The notes under the pieces were generated by a model. That model searched no databases. It saw only the letters and a list, made by a program, of their open reading frames with translations, and was not told the DNA's origin. Made by a program: the position numbers and the translations under genes. Shown here piece after piece: positions 52,450-61,541 of a stretch of DNA of 64,000 nt. Positions within the stretch are counted from its first letter, which is position 1, and the number at the start of each line of letters is the position of its first letter. Origin of the DNA: Pseudolysinimonas_A sp039912695 (lineage in GTDB: Bacteria; Actinomycetota; Actinomycetes; Actinomycetales; Microbacteriaceae); NCBI RefSeq assembly GCF_039912695.1, contig NZ_JBDSPJ010000013.1:62001-126000 (forward strand). The letters are read 5' to 3'.

Positions 52450-54299
52450 CAGAAGTTCTCATCTTGCGCCGGAGCACGACCCTGCAGCTCTAGAACGAGA
52501 TCCGCGACGTCATTGAAGTCCACTGAGTCATCGACGGGCAAATCTGCATCATCCTCCGCCATAGCGATCTCGGCGAGATCCGGATCGTTCAGAAGTTGCC
52601 CGAGATCGCGTGCCTTTGTCGCGAGCCTTCGACTGATCGAAACGTCGATGTTCCCGATACCAGTTGGCGTGACGCTCTGAAGCACCTGAACCCGAGTTAC
52701 TGTGCCGACTTCAAGGCCGAGCCTGTGGATGCGGTCAATGGATTGCAGATAGTGCGCCGCATTGTAAGTCCGGTCCACATAGATCGCCTCGTGGCATCGC
52801 TCATGCAACGAAAGACCCTCGCTCGCTGCGGCGGGATTTGCGACGAGGACCATGGATTCGTCGGTCTTCACGAACCTCCGCAGTGCCTCGTCTCTTGTTA
52901 CTTCGCCCGCCAGCGGGTCATCACGATTTCCCCCATAGATGGCGACTGCATCAAGATCCACTAGGGCCGTCCGAAGCAACTTGAGCGTGTCGGTAAAGAT
53001 CGTCCAGATGACTGTCTTGCGCCCTTCGTCGGCATTCTGACGAGCTAGAAACGCCGCCATTTCGATCTTGGGAGATAGCCCCTCCGCAATTGCTGCGGCC
53101 AGGACGTCAGAGGGGCCAGAGAACGCGCCAGCCGCGAGGGGTGGATTGACCGACGCCTGCATCAGCCTGAAAACTGCGCCTCGCGCCTGCGGGAGGGTTT
53201 GTGGGGTCCTAGCGATCTGTGTCAACTGGGCAAGAGTGCGCTCCCGCAGAATCCCGTAGAGCGCGAGCTGCCCGTCGCGCATGGGGACTGGCACAAAGAT
53301 CGTCGGCTCGCGCGGAGGCAAGTTCAGCTCGCGTTTCGTGGTTCGAACGAATCGGCCCGCAAGCACGTGAGAGGGTGACGAACCGTTGCGGATTGCGCGG
53401 CCAAGCCCTTCTCCTTGCCAAAGGAAGTCGGCTTGTGCGGCGATATCACTGGCTCCTTGAGGCATCGGAGTCCCCGAAAGAATGTCACGACGTGCCGCTG
53501 CTGAGGCAAGCGCTAACGCAGTGGCGCCGCGCTGCGACCCCGGGCCAGCCTTGATGCGATGGGACTCGTCGATCACCAAATGGGACGGTGCAGCCGCTAG
53601 GTAGCGCCTGACCTCTGTCGCGACTTGGACTGCCATTTCGTAGTTGATTACTAGCCGAGGGTGCCCGCTCCGAAGGAGTCGAATTACTTCTTGGCGGTCC
53701 TCAGCCAGACGAGCGAAAGGCGTGAAGTCGGCGTCCATGCAATCCTCAACGACCTCTTCCCACGCCGTGAACGCTGATTTTGGAGCGACGACGAGCATTC
53801 GGGAGTTCGCTGGCATGGCAATCAGGTGAAGCGCGAGAGTCACAGTGGTCTTGCCTGCACCGGGTACGGAGAAGTTCGCGCCGTGTGGCGCGGACGCAAG
53901 CTGCCTCAGATCGCGCAACTGATGGTCCTTCAGTTGCCGTCTAGTAAAGCCAGATGCAATAAGTAGGGCATTTAGCTCGTCAGCGGTAAGGTCACTAATG
54001 CCTTGATTGTGCTCGCGGGCGTTCTTTACCCTTTCGACGAACTCGTGAACCCTTTCGCGTGACTCCGAATCCGCGAACACGAATCTAAAGGCCCACTGCC
54101 GCTGCAAAGGAGCCAACTCGCGGAGGAGGTCCAATCCATCCCCGTAGGCGAGCGTAAGTGTGAAACGGCTCTGTACGTACTGGTACCCAAAGGCGGAAGC
54201 TTGAGCCCTGAACTGTTCGAGAATCGCCGGAGCTACGGCTTCATATTCAAACGAAAGCTCGTCTTCGGCGAGGTCTACTCGCACAATCACATCTGACAC
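52449..54299 (-). CDS. SNF2-type DExH helicase/ATPase of the defence-like island
   Basis: A 616-residue superfamily 2 ATPase. Walker A is FSVPGAGKTT (Lys150), motif II is VIDESHRI (244-247), motif III is SGTPMP near 275, and motif VI is QSIDRIHRLG, the SNF2/RapA style. A unique N-terminal domain of about 110 residues precedes it and an acidic tail follows. The GTG start lies 8 bp after the ParB-like gene. SNF2 proteins of this type translocate on duplex DNA without strand separation and are frequent in phage-defence loci. Base composition is visibly more AT-rich than in neighbours. Confidence 0.85.
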   Translation of the reverse strand: MSDVIVRVDLAEDELSFEYEAVAPAILEQFRAQASAFGYQYVQSRFTLTLAYGDGLDLLRELAPLQRQWAFRFVFADSESRERVHEFVERVKNAREHNQGISDLTADELNALLIASGFTRRQLKDHQLRDLRQLASAPHGANFSVPGAGKTTVTLALHLIAMPANSRMLVVAPKSAFTAWEEVVEDCMDADFTPFARLAEDRQEVIRLLRSGHPRLVINYEMAVQVATEVRRYLAAAPSHLVIDESHRIKAGPGSQRGATALALASAAARRDILSGTPMPQGASDIAAQADFLWQGEGLGRAIRNGSSPSHVLAGRFVRTTKRELNLPPREPTIFVPVPMRDGQLALYGILRERTLAQLTQIARTPQTLPQARGAVFRLMQASVNPPLAAGAFSGPSDVLAAAIAEGLSPKIEMAAFLARQNADEGRKTVIWTIFTDTLKLLRTALVDLDAVAIYGGNRDDPLAGEVTRDEALRRFVKTDESMVLVANPAAASEGLSLHERCHEAIYVDRTYNAAHYLQSIDRIHRLGLEVGTVTRVQVLQSVTPTGIGNIDVSISRRLATKARDLGQLLNDPDLAEIAMAEDDADLPVDDSVDFNDVADLVLELQGRAPAQDENF

Positions 54300-54307
54300 G
54301 ATCCCGG

Positions 54308-55606
54308 CTAACGCGAAAGACCGTCGAGTCGCGCCTGAGCGGCATCCCGCAACACACCTGCGCGGATAATGAGCTCGCTCAGCTGGGCCACAACCTGTGG
54401 GAGGTCATCAACCGGAGCTAGGAGGACCTGGAGACCCTCGAGGTTTGAACGCGCCGAGCGAATGATCTTTAGTGGCTTAGCGGCTCGCTCAGCGTTCTTC
54501 TTCTTGTCTACCAAGTCGTCGGCCGCGTCTTGAATAGCAGCTTGGACGACCTCGCGAGTGCCTGCCGAGTCGGCAGCGTCAATAAAGCCTTGGAGGTCAG
54601 CGCCCGGAGCGATCGCACCAAAGTCAACTTCGAATGGCTCTGGGTCGTCGGCGCCGGGCTCAAAGCCGCCAAGAACCTCAGCGACTCGTTCGACGATCAG
54701 ACTGGGGTCATCACCGATTACCGCGTTATAGTTGTAAATACGCCCAGATCGGTCTTCCGAAGTCTCAAGCGACCACGCGACCCGGCGGCTGGCCTCGGAA
54801 TCGAGAACGGACTTGTCCTTAACACGCTTTGCGACGTCCAGGAAAAACTGCTTCTTGTTCTTCACTAAGTTGAACGCGGTCGGATTCGCAATCCAGTCAC
54901 GGAGGTAGCGTCGCGCCTCGTCGAGAGCACGAATCGTTGAGTTGACCCACTGGGTGCTCTCGTTGTTGAGCGCGGCGACCTCGCGTGGAGTTCGACCTTG
55001 TGCAAGCGCCTCCTCGATGACCAGCGCCTGGTCGACCCAGGAGTACTCAAGAAGCGTCTGAGGCGTCATCTGAAGTCTCACTTCAACTTCCAGAGACTGC
55101 TCAGGAGTCAGCAGAGGCAGGACCGCGACATCGATGTTGCTGAAGTTGCTATAAGCAGCTGGGTCAGTCTCGTACAGTTCTCGCATCGCCGCGAGACGAC
55201 GATTTCCATTGAGAACTACCCCTGAAGGCGTTACAAGAATCGGTTCCCGCTGGCCGTTCAGTTTGAGTACTTCCATAATCGGCGTCACGCTGCTCTCGCG
55301 CCCGACAACCGCAAACTCAGCCAAAATCTCATGTTGCTTTTGTTGCGCGTTCTGGTTCTCCTGGCCGTTAGAGAAGAAGTCCACAGGCAAGTCATTGTCC
55401 GCGACGAACTCCATTTGGGTACTACGCGTCCGGCCGTTTGTCATACGGTAAAGCGGAAGAGAGTGATGGACGCTGACCACTGGAAGTTGGGTCGCCGTAC
55501 CGGGGTTAACCTCCCATGAAATGAAGGTAGTCGAGGGCGACTGGGCCAGATCTTGAAGATGGGTCTTGCGCTGGGGTTCGGGCGTGACCACGACGTTGTA
55601 CGGCAA
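54308..55606 (-). CDS. ParB-like protein of the defence-like island
   Basis: A 432-residue protein. A ParB/sulfiredoxin-like core is seen at about 105-150: PIMEVLKLNGQREPILVTPS then VVLNGNRRLAAMREL, where GNRR is the nucleotide/phosphate-binding motif. A region PLYRMTNGRTRSTQ precedes it, helix-turn-helix-like TPREVAALNNES follows, and the rest is helical. ParB-fold proteins can be CTPases, nucleases or ATPases. The TTG start has GGAG at proper spacing, 18 bp after the endonuclease gene. Its function in this operon is unknown. Confidence 0.7.
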   Translation of the reverse strand: MPYNVVVTPEPQRKTHLQDLAQSPSTTFISWEVNPGTATQLPVVSVHHSLPLYRMTNGRTRSTQMEFVADNDLPVDFFSNGQENQNAQQKQHEILAEFAVVGRESSVTPIMEVLKLNGQREPILVTPSGVVLNGNRRLAAMRELYETDPAAYSNFSNIDVAVLPLLTPEQSLEVEVRLQMTPQTLLEYSWVDQALVIEEALAQGRTPREVAALNNESTQWVNSTIRALDEARRYLRDWIANPTAFNLVKNKKQFFLDVAKRVKDKSVLDSEASRRVAWSLETSEDRSGRIYNYNAVIGDDPSLIVERVAEVLGGFEPGADDPEPFEVDFGAIAPGADLQGFIDAADSAGTREVVQAAIQDAADDLVDKKKNAERAAKPLKIIRSARSNLEGLQVLLAPVDDLPQVVAQLSELIIRAGVLRDAAQARLDGLSR

Positions 55607-55624
55607 GAAGACTCCGATCCTGAC

Positions 55625-56086
55625 CTATTCGAATGCAACCAGCAACATCGGTACCGTAATCTGTCGGCTGAAGAGCTGGAGCTCGTCCCACATTCTGTCG
55701 CTGTTTGCGATGTTGGAGCCAATCCTGGACGCACCCACCTTCGTGGGCACCGCGAGCGCGGCAGCCCCTATCCCCTCGGTCAGGTACAAGTGCTGGAGCT
55801 TGAGGAGGTCGTAGGCAGCCCGGCTGACGTTCCCAGTCTGAACTTGAAAGGCGAGATCGCCCTTCTTGGCAGTGACAGTCAAGTCGAAGTGGGGCGCAAT
55901 TCGGCAATCGATCGCCCACCCGCTCTCACCTAGATTCTTGGCAACATGGGCTCGAATCGCCGCTCCAGACTTTGGCCCAACGTGAACGTTGGGCGCATCG
56001 AACATGTCGGTGAGCCACTCGAAAGCCTCGCGAGACTGCCAAGCCGACTCGCCTCCATGAGAAGAGAAGCTTTCTACATACCTCAC
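55625..56086 (-). CDS. BglII/BstYI-like type II restriction endonuclease, short
   Basis: A 153-residue protein whose C-terminal half follows the BglII/BstYI pattern. KKGDLAFQVQTGN is followed by AAYDLLKLQHLYL, then ALAVPTKVGASRIGS and a final VPMLLVAFE strand. The start MRYVESFSSHGG also fits. In known members the core reads Glu-Val-Gln; here residue 81 is Gln (Gln-Val-Gln), so the usual catalytic Glu is missing. It is shorter than BglII (223 residues). The GTG overlaps the methylase stop by 4 bases. Confidence 0.75.
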   Translation of the reverse strand: MRYVESFSSHGGESAWQSREAFEWLTDMFDAPNVHVGPKSGAAIRAHVAKNLGESGWAIDCRIAPHFDLTVTAKKGDLAFQVQTGNVSRAAYDLLKLQHLYLTEGIGAAALAVPTKVGASRIGSNIANSDRMWDELQLFSRQITVPMLLVAFE

Positions 56087-56985
56087 CGGGGAGACCCCGT
56101 CGGTTCATAGACCGGCTTGTTCATGGGACGAGTCCGAAGTTCACCACGTCCGAGCCTCTCGAGTCTGTCGCGGGCAATGTCGATGTACTCGGGGACACTG
56201 TCGACGCCCAACCCCCGTCGTCCGTTCTTCACGGCCGCGATCGCGGTGGTGCCAGACCCAAGGAAGGGGTCGAGGACGGCGTCCTCTATATTGCTCATTG
56301 CAAGAATCAATCGTTCAACCAGACCGACCGGGAACTGACAGGGATGATCTGTCTTCTCCAGGTGGTTCGCTTTGACATTCGGAATGTCCCACACATCACC
56401 GGGGTTCTTGCCGAGCGGGTTGCTCGACACTTCGCCGCGGCGAGGCCCTTTGAAGTGCTTCTTCAGTGGGTACTTGGATGGCACTCGCACGCTATCCAAG
56501 TTGAATGTGTAGTCGTCACCCTTGGTGAACCAAAGGATGGTCTCATGACGACCGGAAAAGCGTCGACGCGCATGGAGGCCATGGCCAAAGGTCCACACGA
56601 TTCGGTTGCGAAGCTTGAGCCCGGCTGCCTTGAAAATGGGGTAGAAGATGGCATCGAGGGGAATCACTTCTCCATTCGAAACGCCATTCCCTACTTGCCA
56701 ACAGATGGAACCTCCTGGCGCGAGCACCCGGACTAGCTCTCGGATGATTTGCGACTGCCACGATACGTAGTCCTCATGCGAGAGACGATCCTCGTACTCC
56801 TTCCCGACGTTATACGGAGGCGAGGTGACAACGAGCTGCACTGACTCATCAGCGAGACCCTGCAAGTAGGCGAACGCGTCGCCGCACTGAATCTCATACG
56901 GTAACCCCCGAGGGGCCAGCCTCACGATGGGGGGCAACTTGTCGACGGATTGCGGTTCTTCCGCTGCCACGCTTGGGATGCTCAC
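56083..56985 (-). CDS. Beta-class DNA methyltransferase of the defence-like island
   Basis: A 300-residue DNA methyltransferase with TSPPYN at 54-59 and DPFLGSGTT near 239 (beta order). It resembles the N4-cytosine type that partners BglII-like enzymes, though N6-adenine activity is possible. It is the first gene of a five-gene operon. A GTG start follows TAGTCT at a six-base gap, so the promoter is of the same leaderless type as host genes. It should protect the host from the overlapping endonuclease. Confidence 0.88.
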   Translation of the reverse strand: MSIPSVAAEEPQSVDKLPPIVRLAPRGLPYEIQCGDAFAYLQGLADESVQLVVTSPPYNVGKEYEDRLSHEDYVSWQSQIIRELVRVLAPGGSICWQVGNGVSNGEVIPLDAIFYPIFKAAGLKLRNRIVWTFGHGLHARRRFSGRHETILWFTKGDDYTFNLDSVRVPSKYPLKKHFKGPRRGEVSSNPLGKNPGDVWDIPNVKANHLEKTDHPCQFPVGLVERLILAMSNIEDAVLDPFLGSGTTAIAAVKNGRRGLGVDSVPEYIDIARDRLERLGRGELRTRPMNKPVYEPTGSPR

Positions 56986-57139
56986 ACTGAGAGACTAGAT
57001 CCAACCGGCGACTAGTTGGCCGGGACTCGCCAAACACGTCACCACTCAAGTCGGCGACCCTATCGGCGTTCACCCGACGCAGGCAGCCTCACCCAGGTCT
57101 CCGCAAGTCCCATACGACCCTCGACGCCAGCACGTGGCG

Positions 57140-57562
57140 TTACGCGGGCGTCAAGAGTTTCAGTGTCGGGAACGCGCTGCGGTAGCGGCGAGCGTCGCGG
57201 GTGACGAGCGTCAGACCGTCCACGACGGCGTGCGCGCCGATGAAGAAGTCGGGGAGCGTCGCCACCCGAGTACCGCCGCGTCGCCGGTAGGCGTTGTGCG
57301 CCTTCGCCGCGAGGAAACCAGCGCGGTACGGGAGCGGCGCGCGTGTCAGAACCGACTCCGGCATCCGCCGATCCAGGTCGTCGATGTGATCGAATCCCAC
57401 GGAGACTTCGGCGTAAATGAGCGGGTTGATCAGCGTGCGACCTCGACGTACCGACTCCGCAAGTGTGAGAGAGGACCACTCGCCCCAGACGGGATCATCG
57501 GTGACGATGTCGAGCAGCACGTTTGAATCGATGAGGAAGGCCTCCCGGTCGGATTCGCTCAT
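57140..57562 (-). CDS. PIN-domain toxin (VapC type)
   Basis: A 140-residue PIN ribonuclease. The acidic metal-site residues lie in FLIDSNVLLDIVTDD (Asp near 13), INPLIYAEVSVGF and LPDFFIGAHAVVDGLTLVTRDARRY. VapC toxins cut tRNA or rRNA. Its ATG overlaps the stop of the AbrB-type antitoxin (ATGA). It lies directly upstream, by position, of the island 5' end, from which it is separated by 154 bp with no recognised feature. Confidence 0.88.
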   Translation of the reverse strand: MSESDREAFLIDSNVLLDIVTDDPVWGEWSSLTLAESVRRGRTLINPLIYAEVSVGFDHIDDLDRRMPESVLTRAPLPYRAGFLAAKAHNAYRRRGGTRVATLPDFFIGAHAVVDGLTLVTRDARRYRSAFPTLKLLTPA

Positions 57563-57819
57563 TCGTAGTCGCGAGTGAGGCGCATGATCTCGTCGGTCGA
57601 AAGCTCGCCTCGACCGCTCCCCCGCAGTCCGCTCACCAGACGCTCGGCGCGGTCGGGCTTCGACCCAGCGCGGGATGGGCGCACCACGACGAGCCCATCC
57701 TGCTCGACGAAGTCGATTTCGGTGTCGGGCAGGAACCCATGACGCTCCCGGATGTACTGCGGGATCGTCACTTGGCCCTTCGAAGTGATGCGCACGAGTC
57801 CATCGTAATTCTTACTCAT
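57559..57819 (-). CDS. AbrB/MazE-type antitoxin of the PIN toxin
   Basis: An 86-residue DNA-binding antitoxin with a swapped-hairpin AbrB domain (LVRITSKGQVTIPQYIRE, then TEIDFVEQDGLVVVRPS) and a C-terminal toxin-binding tail with ELSTDEIMRLTRDYE. The ATG at 57819 gives the domain start with AAAGGTGG about 12 bases upstream. A GTG at 57840 is possible. It pairs with the overlapping PIN toxin and should repress the operon. Confidence 0.87.
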   Translation of the reverse strand: MSKNYDGLVRITSKGQVTIPQYIRERHGFLPDTEIDFVEQDGLVVVRPSRAGSKPDRAERLVSGLRGSGRGELSTDEIMRLTRDYE

Positions 57820-57957
57820 CGAAGTAATACCACCTTTCACTCAGTTGCAGCGTGGCAGCGACAATGCGCCCCGCAGGCGTTGGTGCGAGAACGTGCGCAC
57901 TGCCGTGTGCAACGACCCGGTGGGGTGGACGTCGCACCTCGCCGATAGCCTCCAAGC

Positions 57958-60900
57958 ATGTTCATCCGCAATGACCGCGTGTACTACAGCGCCTCCGACC
58001 TGAAGGCGGCGGTGGAGTGCGAGTGGGCGCTCATGCGGAAGCTCGACGCGAAACTCAAGCGCGTCGAGATGATCGACGAAGCGGAAGACGCGATGCTCGC
58101 CCGCGCGGGCGAACTCGGCAACAAACACGAGGAGTGGGCGCTCGACCGCTACCGCACCGAACTGGGTGACGGTGTCGTCGAGATCGACACCACCGAGACT
58201 CGCGCCGACCCGGTGCTGCTTGCTGAGAAGCACGACGAGACCCTCGCCGCGCTGCGGGCCGGCAAAGACGTCGTCTTCCAGGGCACCTTCCTCGACGAAC
58301 CCGCTGGCGCGCGCACGGGGTTCGTCGGGTTCGCCGACTTTCTGGTGAAAGACGCTTCGGGCGCCTACGAAGTCTGGGACACCAAGCTCGCCCGCAAAGC
58401 CCGCGTCACGGCGCTGCTGCAACTCGCCGCCTACGCCGACCAACTGCGGCGCCTCGACATCCCGGTGTCGAACACAACGGTTCTGTTGCTCGGCAACCGG
58501 GAGCGATCCGATCACAAGCTGACCGACATCGAGCCCGTGTTCCACGACCGGGTCGCCCGGCTCAAAGAGATGATCGAAGCACGGCTCGACGACCCGAATC
58601 CGATCGAGTGGGGCGCCGAGGGCTACACCGCCGACGGACGCTGCGACTGGTGCGCGCCCGAAGTCGAACGCACCCGCGACGTTCTGCTCGTCGCCGGCAT
58701 GAGAACCACCCAGCGGAGCAGGCTCAACGCCGTCGGCATCCACACCATCGATGAGTTGGCCGCCAGCACGGGAAGCGTCGAAGGGATCGGAGACCCGGCG
58801 CTCGAGAAGCTGCGTAAGCAAGCGCGGATGCAACTCACCGCTCCCGCCCACGTCGAGGGCGAAGCGCACGAGGTGCTCTACGAAGTCGCGAGCGCTGCGG
58901 GGTTGTCGGCACTCCCACCCATGGATGCCGGGGATCTGTTCTTCGACTTCGAAGGCGATCCGCTGTGGACCGACAACGGCATCGACTGGGGCATCGACTA
59001 CCTGTGGGGGGTCGTGACGCTCGAACCCGAAGAGCGGTTCACCGCGTTTTGGGCACACGACCGGAAGGAAGAGAAGCAAGCGCTGATCGACTTCCTGGCG
59101 TTCGTGCAGGAGCGGCGCAAGCAGCATCCTGGGCTGCACATCTACCACTACGCCGACTACGAACGCGCCCACCTGCTGCAACTGACGGCGCGGTACGGGG
59201 TGGGCGAGGCGATCCTCGACGAACTGCTCACCGAAGACGTCTTCGTCGACCTGTACCCGATCGTGCGGCGCAGCATCCGCATCTCGGAGGGCTCCTACTC
59301 GATCAAGAAACTCGAACCGCTCTACATGGGCGCCGAGGTGCGCACCGGCGACCTGAAGAAGGGTGACGAGTCGATTCAGTTCTACGTCGACTACACCGAA
59401 CTTCGGGATGCCGGCGACACCGAAGCGGCAGGGGCGAAGCTGCAGCAGATCGCCGACTACAACGAGTACGACTGCGTCTCGACCCACCGCCTGCGCGATT
59501 GGCTGCTCGCCCGCGCCCACGAGAACGGCATCGAACCGGTCGCCTACCAGGTCGCCGAGGCATCCCCAGAAAAGAAGCAAGACAGTGACGAGTCGCTGGT
59601 GCGCGACCGACTGTATGCGCAGATTGACGGCATCCCGGCGCTGGAACGCACCGCCGATCAGGCCGCCATTGCGCTGGCCGCCGCGGCGATCGAATACCAC
59701 CGCCGCGAAGACAAGTCGTACTGGTGGGAACATTTCTCGCGCGAAACCCTCGACCTCGACGACTGGGAAGACACTCGGGATGTATTCCGCGTCTACGACG
59801 CCGCCGTGGTCGACGACTGGCGCATGCCGGAGGGCAAGCGCACCGAGTCCCGACAGATTCGGCTGCGGGGGCGCCTGGCACCCGGTTCGCGACTCGGCGT
59901 CGGGGCACGGCCGTTCGTCATGTACGAGCAGCCCCTCCCCGCGGTCTGCCCCCCCGTGCGACCCGGCCAGCGCGGCGAACACGCGCGCGGCGAAGGCATC
60001 CTCTCGATCACTCCGGTCGAGGGTGGGGGTGGGGATGTCTTCGAGGTGCTGCTCGACGAGAACGCCGGGGTCGGCGGTGAGACCTGGTCGAGCTACCCGG
60101 TCGCGCTGACGCCCGAATCCCCGGTGCCGACTAAGGCGCAGCGGGAGGCGATCCTGCAGTGGGGTGGAAAGGTGGCGGATGCGCTGCCGGGCTTCCCTGC
60201 GGATGCCAGCCTCGACATCCTGCGTCGCGTTGCGCCTCGGATGATCGACGGGGAGGGCCTCGAACCGGTCGGGATCGACGGCGCGCCAGCAGCGATCGTG
60301 GAGTCGCTGAAGCGGCTCGACCACTCCTACCTCGCCGTGCAGGGTCCCCCCGGATCGGGCAAGACCTACGTCGGCGCCAAGGTCATCGCACACCTGGTGA
60401 CCGAGCTCGGCTGGAAAGTCGGAGTCGTCGCGCAGTCACATGAGGTGATCGAAAACCTGCTGCGGAAGGTGCTGACCGAGGGGGTGCCCGGCGAGCGGAT
60501 CGGCAAGAAGCCGTCGAGTGCCGGCTACGCCACCCCGCCCGGCTGGACGATCCTGCCGGAGAACTCCGACATCCCACCCTTCATCTCGGCGAACTGGGAC
60601 GAGGGTTTCGTCCTCGGCGGCACCGCCTGGGATTTCGCCAACGCCGGCAAGGTTCCGCGCGACAGTCTCGACCTGCTCGTGATCGACGAGGCCGGGCAGT
60701 ACTCGCTCGCAAACACGATCGCGGTGTCGGTTGCGGCATCCCGCCTGCTGCTGCTCGGCGACCCGCAGCAACTGCCGCAGGTGACCACCGGCGTGCACCC
60801 CGAGAAGATCGACACCTCGGCGCTCGGCTGGCTGTCGGACGGCCACGACGTACTGCCCGACTCCCTGGGCTACTTCTTGGAAGAGACCTGGCGCATGCAC

Positions 60901-61479
60901 CCCGCGCTGACGACCTCGGTGTCCGACCTGTCGTACGAAGGCCGGCTGCGGTCGCACCTGCCCGACACCGTGCTGCGGCATCTGGATGGTGTCGAGCCCG
61001 GGTTGCACTCGGTACCGGTGCACCACTTCGGCAACTCGACCGAGAGCGTCGAAGAGGCTGTCGCAGTCGTCGCACTCGTGAAGCAGCACCTCGGCGTGCC
61101 GTGGGTCGACCCGTCCACCGGTCGGGATGACGTGCTTCGCCCGTCGGATGTCATCGTCGTCGCGCCCTACAACGCCCAGGTGGAACGCATCCGCCAGCTG
61201 CTCGAGGCCGAAGGTCTCGGCGACACCCCGGTCGGAACGGTCGACAAGTTCCAGGGGCAGGAGGCGGCGGTCGCGATCCTGTCGTTGACGGCATCGAGTG
61301 CGGCCGATGTGCCACGCGGGGTGTCGTTCATCCTGTCGCGCAACCGCCTCAACGTCGCCATCTCGCGCGGCAAATGGGCGTCGTACCTGGTGCACTCCCC
61401 CGCCTTGCGCGACTACCTCCCCCTCACCCCGCAAGGTCTCGCCGAGTTGTCGGGATTCATCCGACTGACCACCGCCTAA
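57958..61479 (+). CDS. TM0106-family RecB-like nuclease fused to SF1 helicase
   Basis: A 1173-residue protein. The N-terminus is a RecB/Cas4-like nuclease of the TM0106 family (YSASDLKAAVECEW, KDASGAYEVWDTKLARKARV with the catalytic Asp and Lys, then CDWC). An RNase H-like segment follows (LFFDFEGDPLW near 330). The C-terminal SF1 helicase has GPPGSGKT near 797, VIDEAGQYSL near 908 and GTVDKFQGQEAAVAILS. It is probably a DNA repair or defence nuclease-helicase. TAGCCT lies six bases before the ATG. The family is widespread in actinobacteria but uncharacterised. Confidence 0.9.
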   Translation: MFIRNDRVYYSASDLKAAVECEWALMRKLDAKLKRVEMIDEAEDAMLARAGELGNKHEEWALDRYRTELGDGVVEIDTTETRADPVLLAEKHDETLAALRAGKDVVFQGTFLDEPAGARTGFVGFADFLVKDASGAYEVWDTKLARKARVTALLQLAAYADQLRRLDIPVSNTTVLLLGNRERSDHKLTDIEPVFHDRVARLKEMIEARLDDPNPIEWGAEGYTADGRCDWCAPEVERTRDVLLVAGMRTTQRSRLNAVGIHTIDELAASTGSVEGIGDPALEKLRKQARMQLTAPAHVEGEAHEVLYEVASAAGLSALPPMDAGDLFFDFEGDPLWTDNGIDWGIDYLWGVVTLEPEERFTAFWAHDRKEEKQALIDFLAFVQERRKQHPGLHIYHYADYERAHLLQLTARYGVGEAILDELLTEDVFVDLYPIVRRSIRISEGSYSIKKLEPLYMGAEVRTGDLKKGDESIQFYVDYTELRDAGDTEAAGAKLQQIADYNEYDCVSTHRLRDWLLARAHENGIEPVAYQVAEASPEKKQDSDESLVRDRLYAQIDGIPALERTADQAAIALAAAAIEYHRREDKSYWWEHFSRETLDLDDWEDTRDVFRVYDAAVVDDWRMPEGKRTESRQIRLRGRLAPGSRLGVGARPFVMYEQPLPAVCPPVRPGQRGEHARGEGILSITPVEGGGGDVFEVLLDENAGVGGETWSSYPVALTPESPVPTKAQREAILQWGGKVADALPGFPADASLDILRRVAPRMIDGEGLEPVGIDGAPAAIVESLKRLDHSYLAVQGPPGSGKTYVGAKVIAHLVTELGWKVGVVAQSHEVIENLLRKVLTEGVPGERIGKKPSSAGYATPPGWTILPENSDIPPFISANWDEGFVLGGTAWDFANAGKVPRDSLDLLVIDEAGQYSLANTIAVSVAASRLLLLGDPQQLPQVTTGVHPEKIDTSALGWLSDGHDVLPDSLGYFLEETWRMHPALTTSVSDLSYEGRLRSHLPDTVLRHLDGVEPGLHSVPVHHFGNSTESVEEAVAVVALVKQHLGVPWVDPSTGRDDVLRPSDVIVVAPYNAQVERIRQLLEAEGLGDTPVGTVDKFQGQEAAVAILSLTASSAADVPRGVSFILSRNRLNVAISRGKWASYLVHSPALRDYLPLTPQGLAELSGFIRLTTA

Positions 61480-61541
61480 CCCGCGCCACCAGATTCGGCA
61501 AGGGTGTCGCGCCGCGCCGCGGTCAGGCGTTGAATGACCCC

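Noticed and set aside
57841..60393. 850-residue minus-strand frame over the nuclease-helicase gene
   Set aside because: The opposite strand encodes clear RecB-like and helicase motifs; this frame is a codon-bias shadow.
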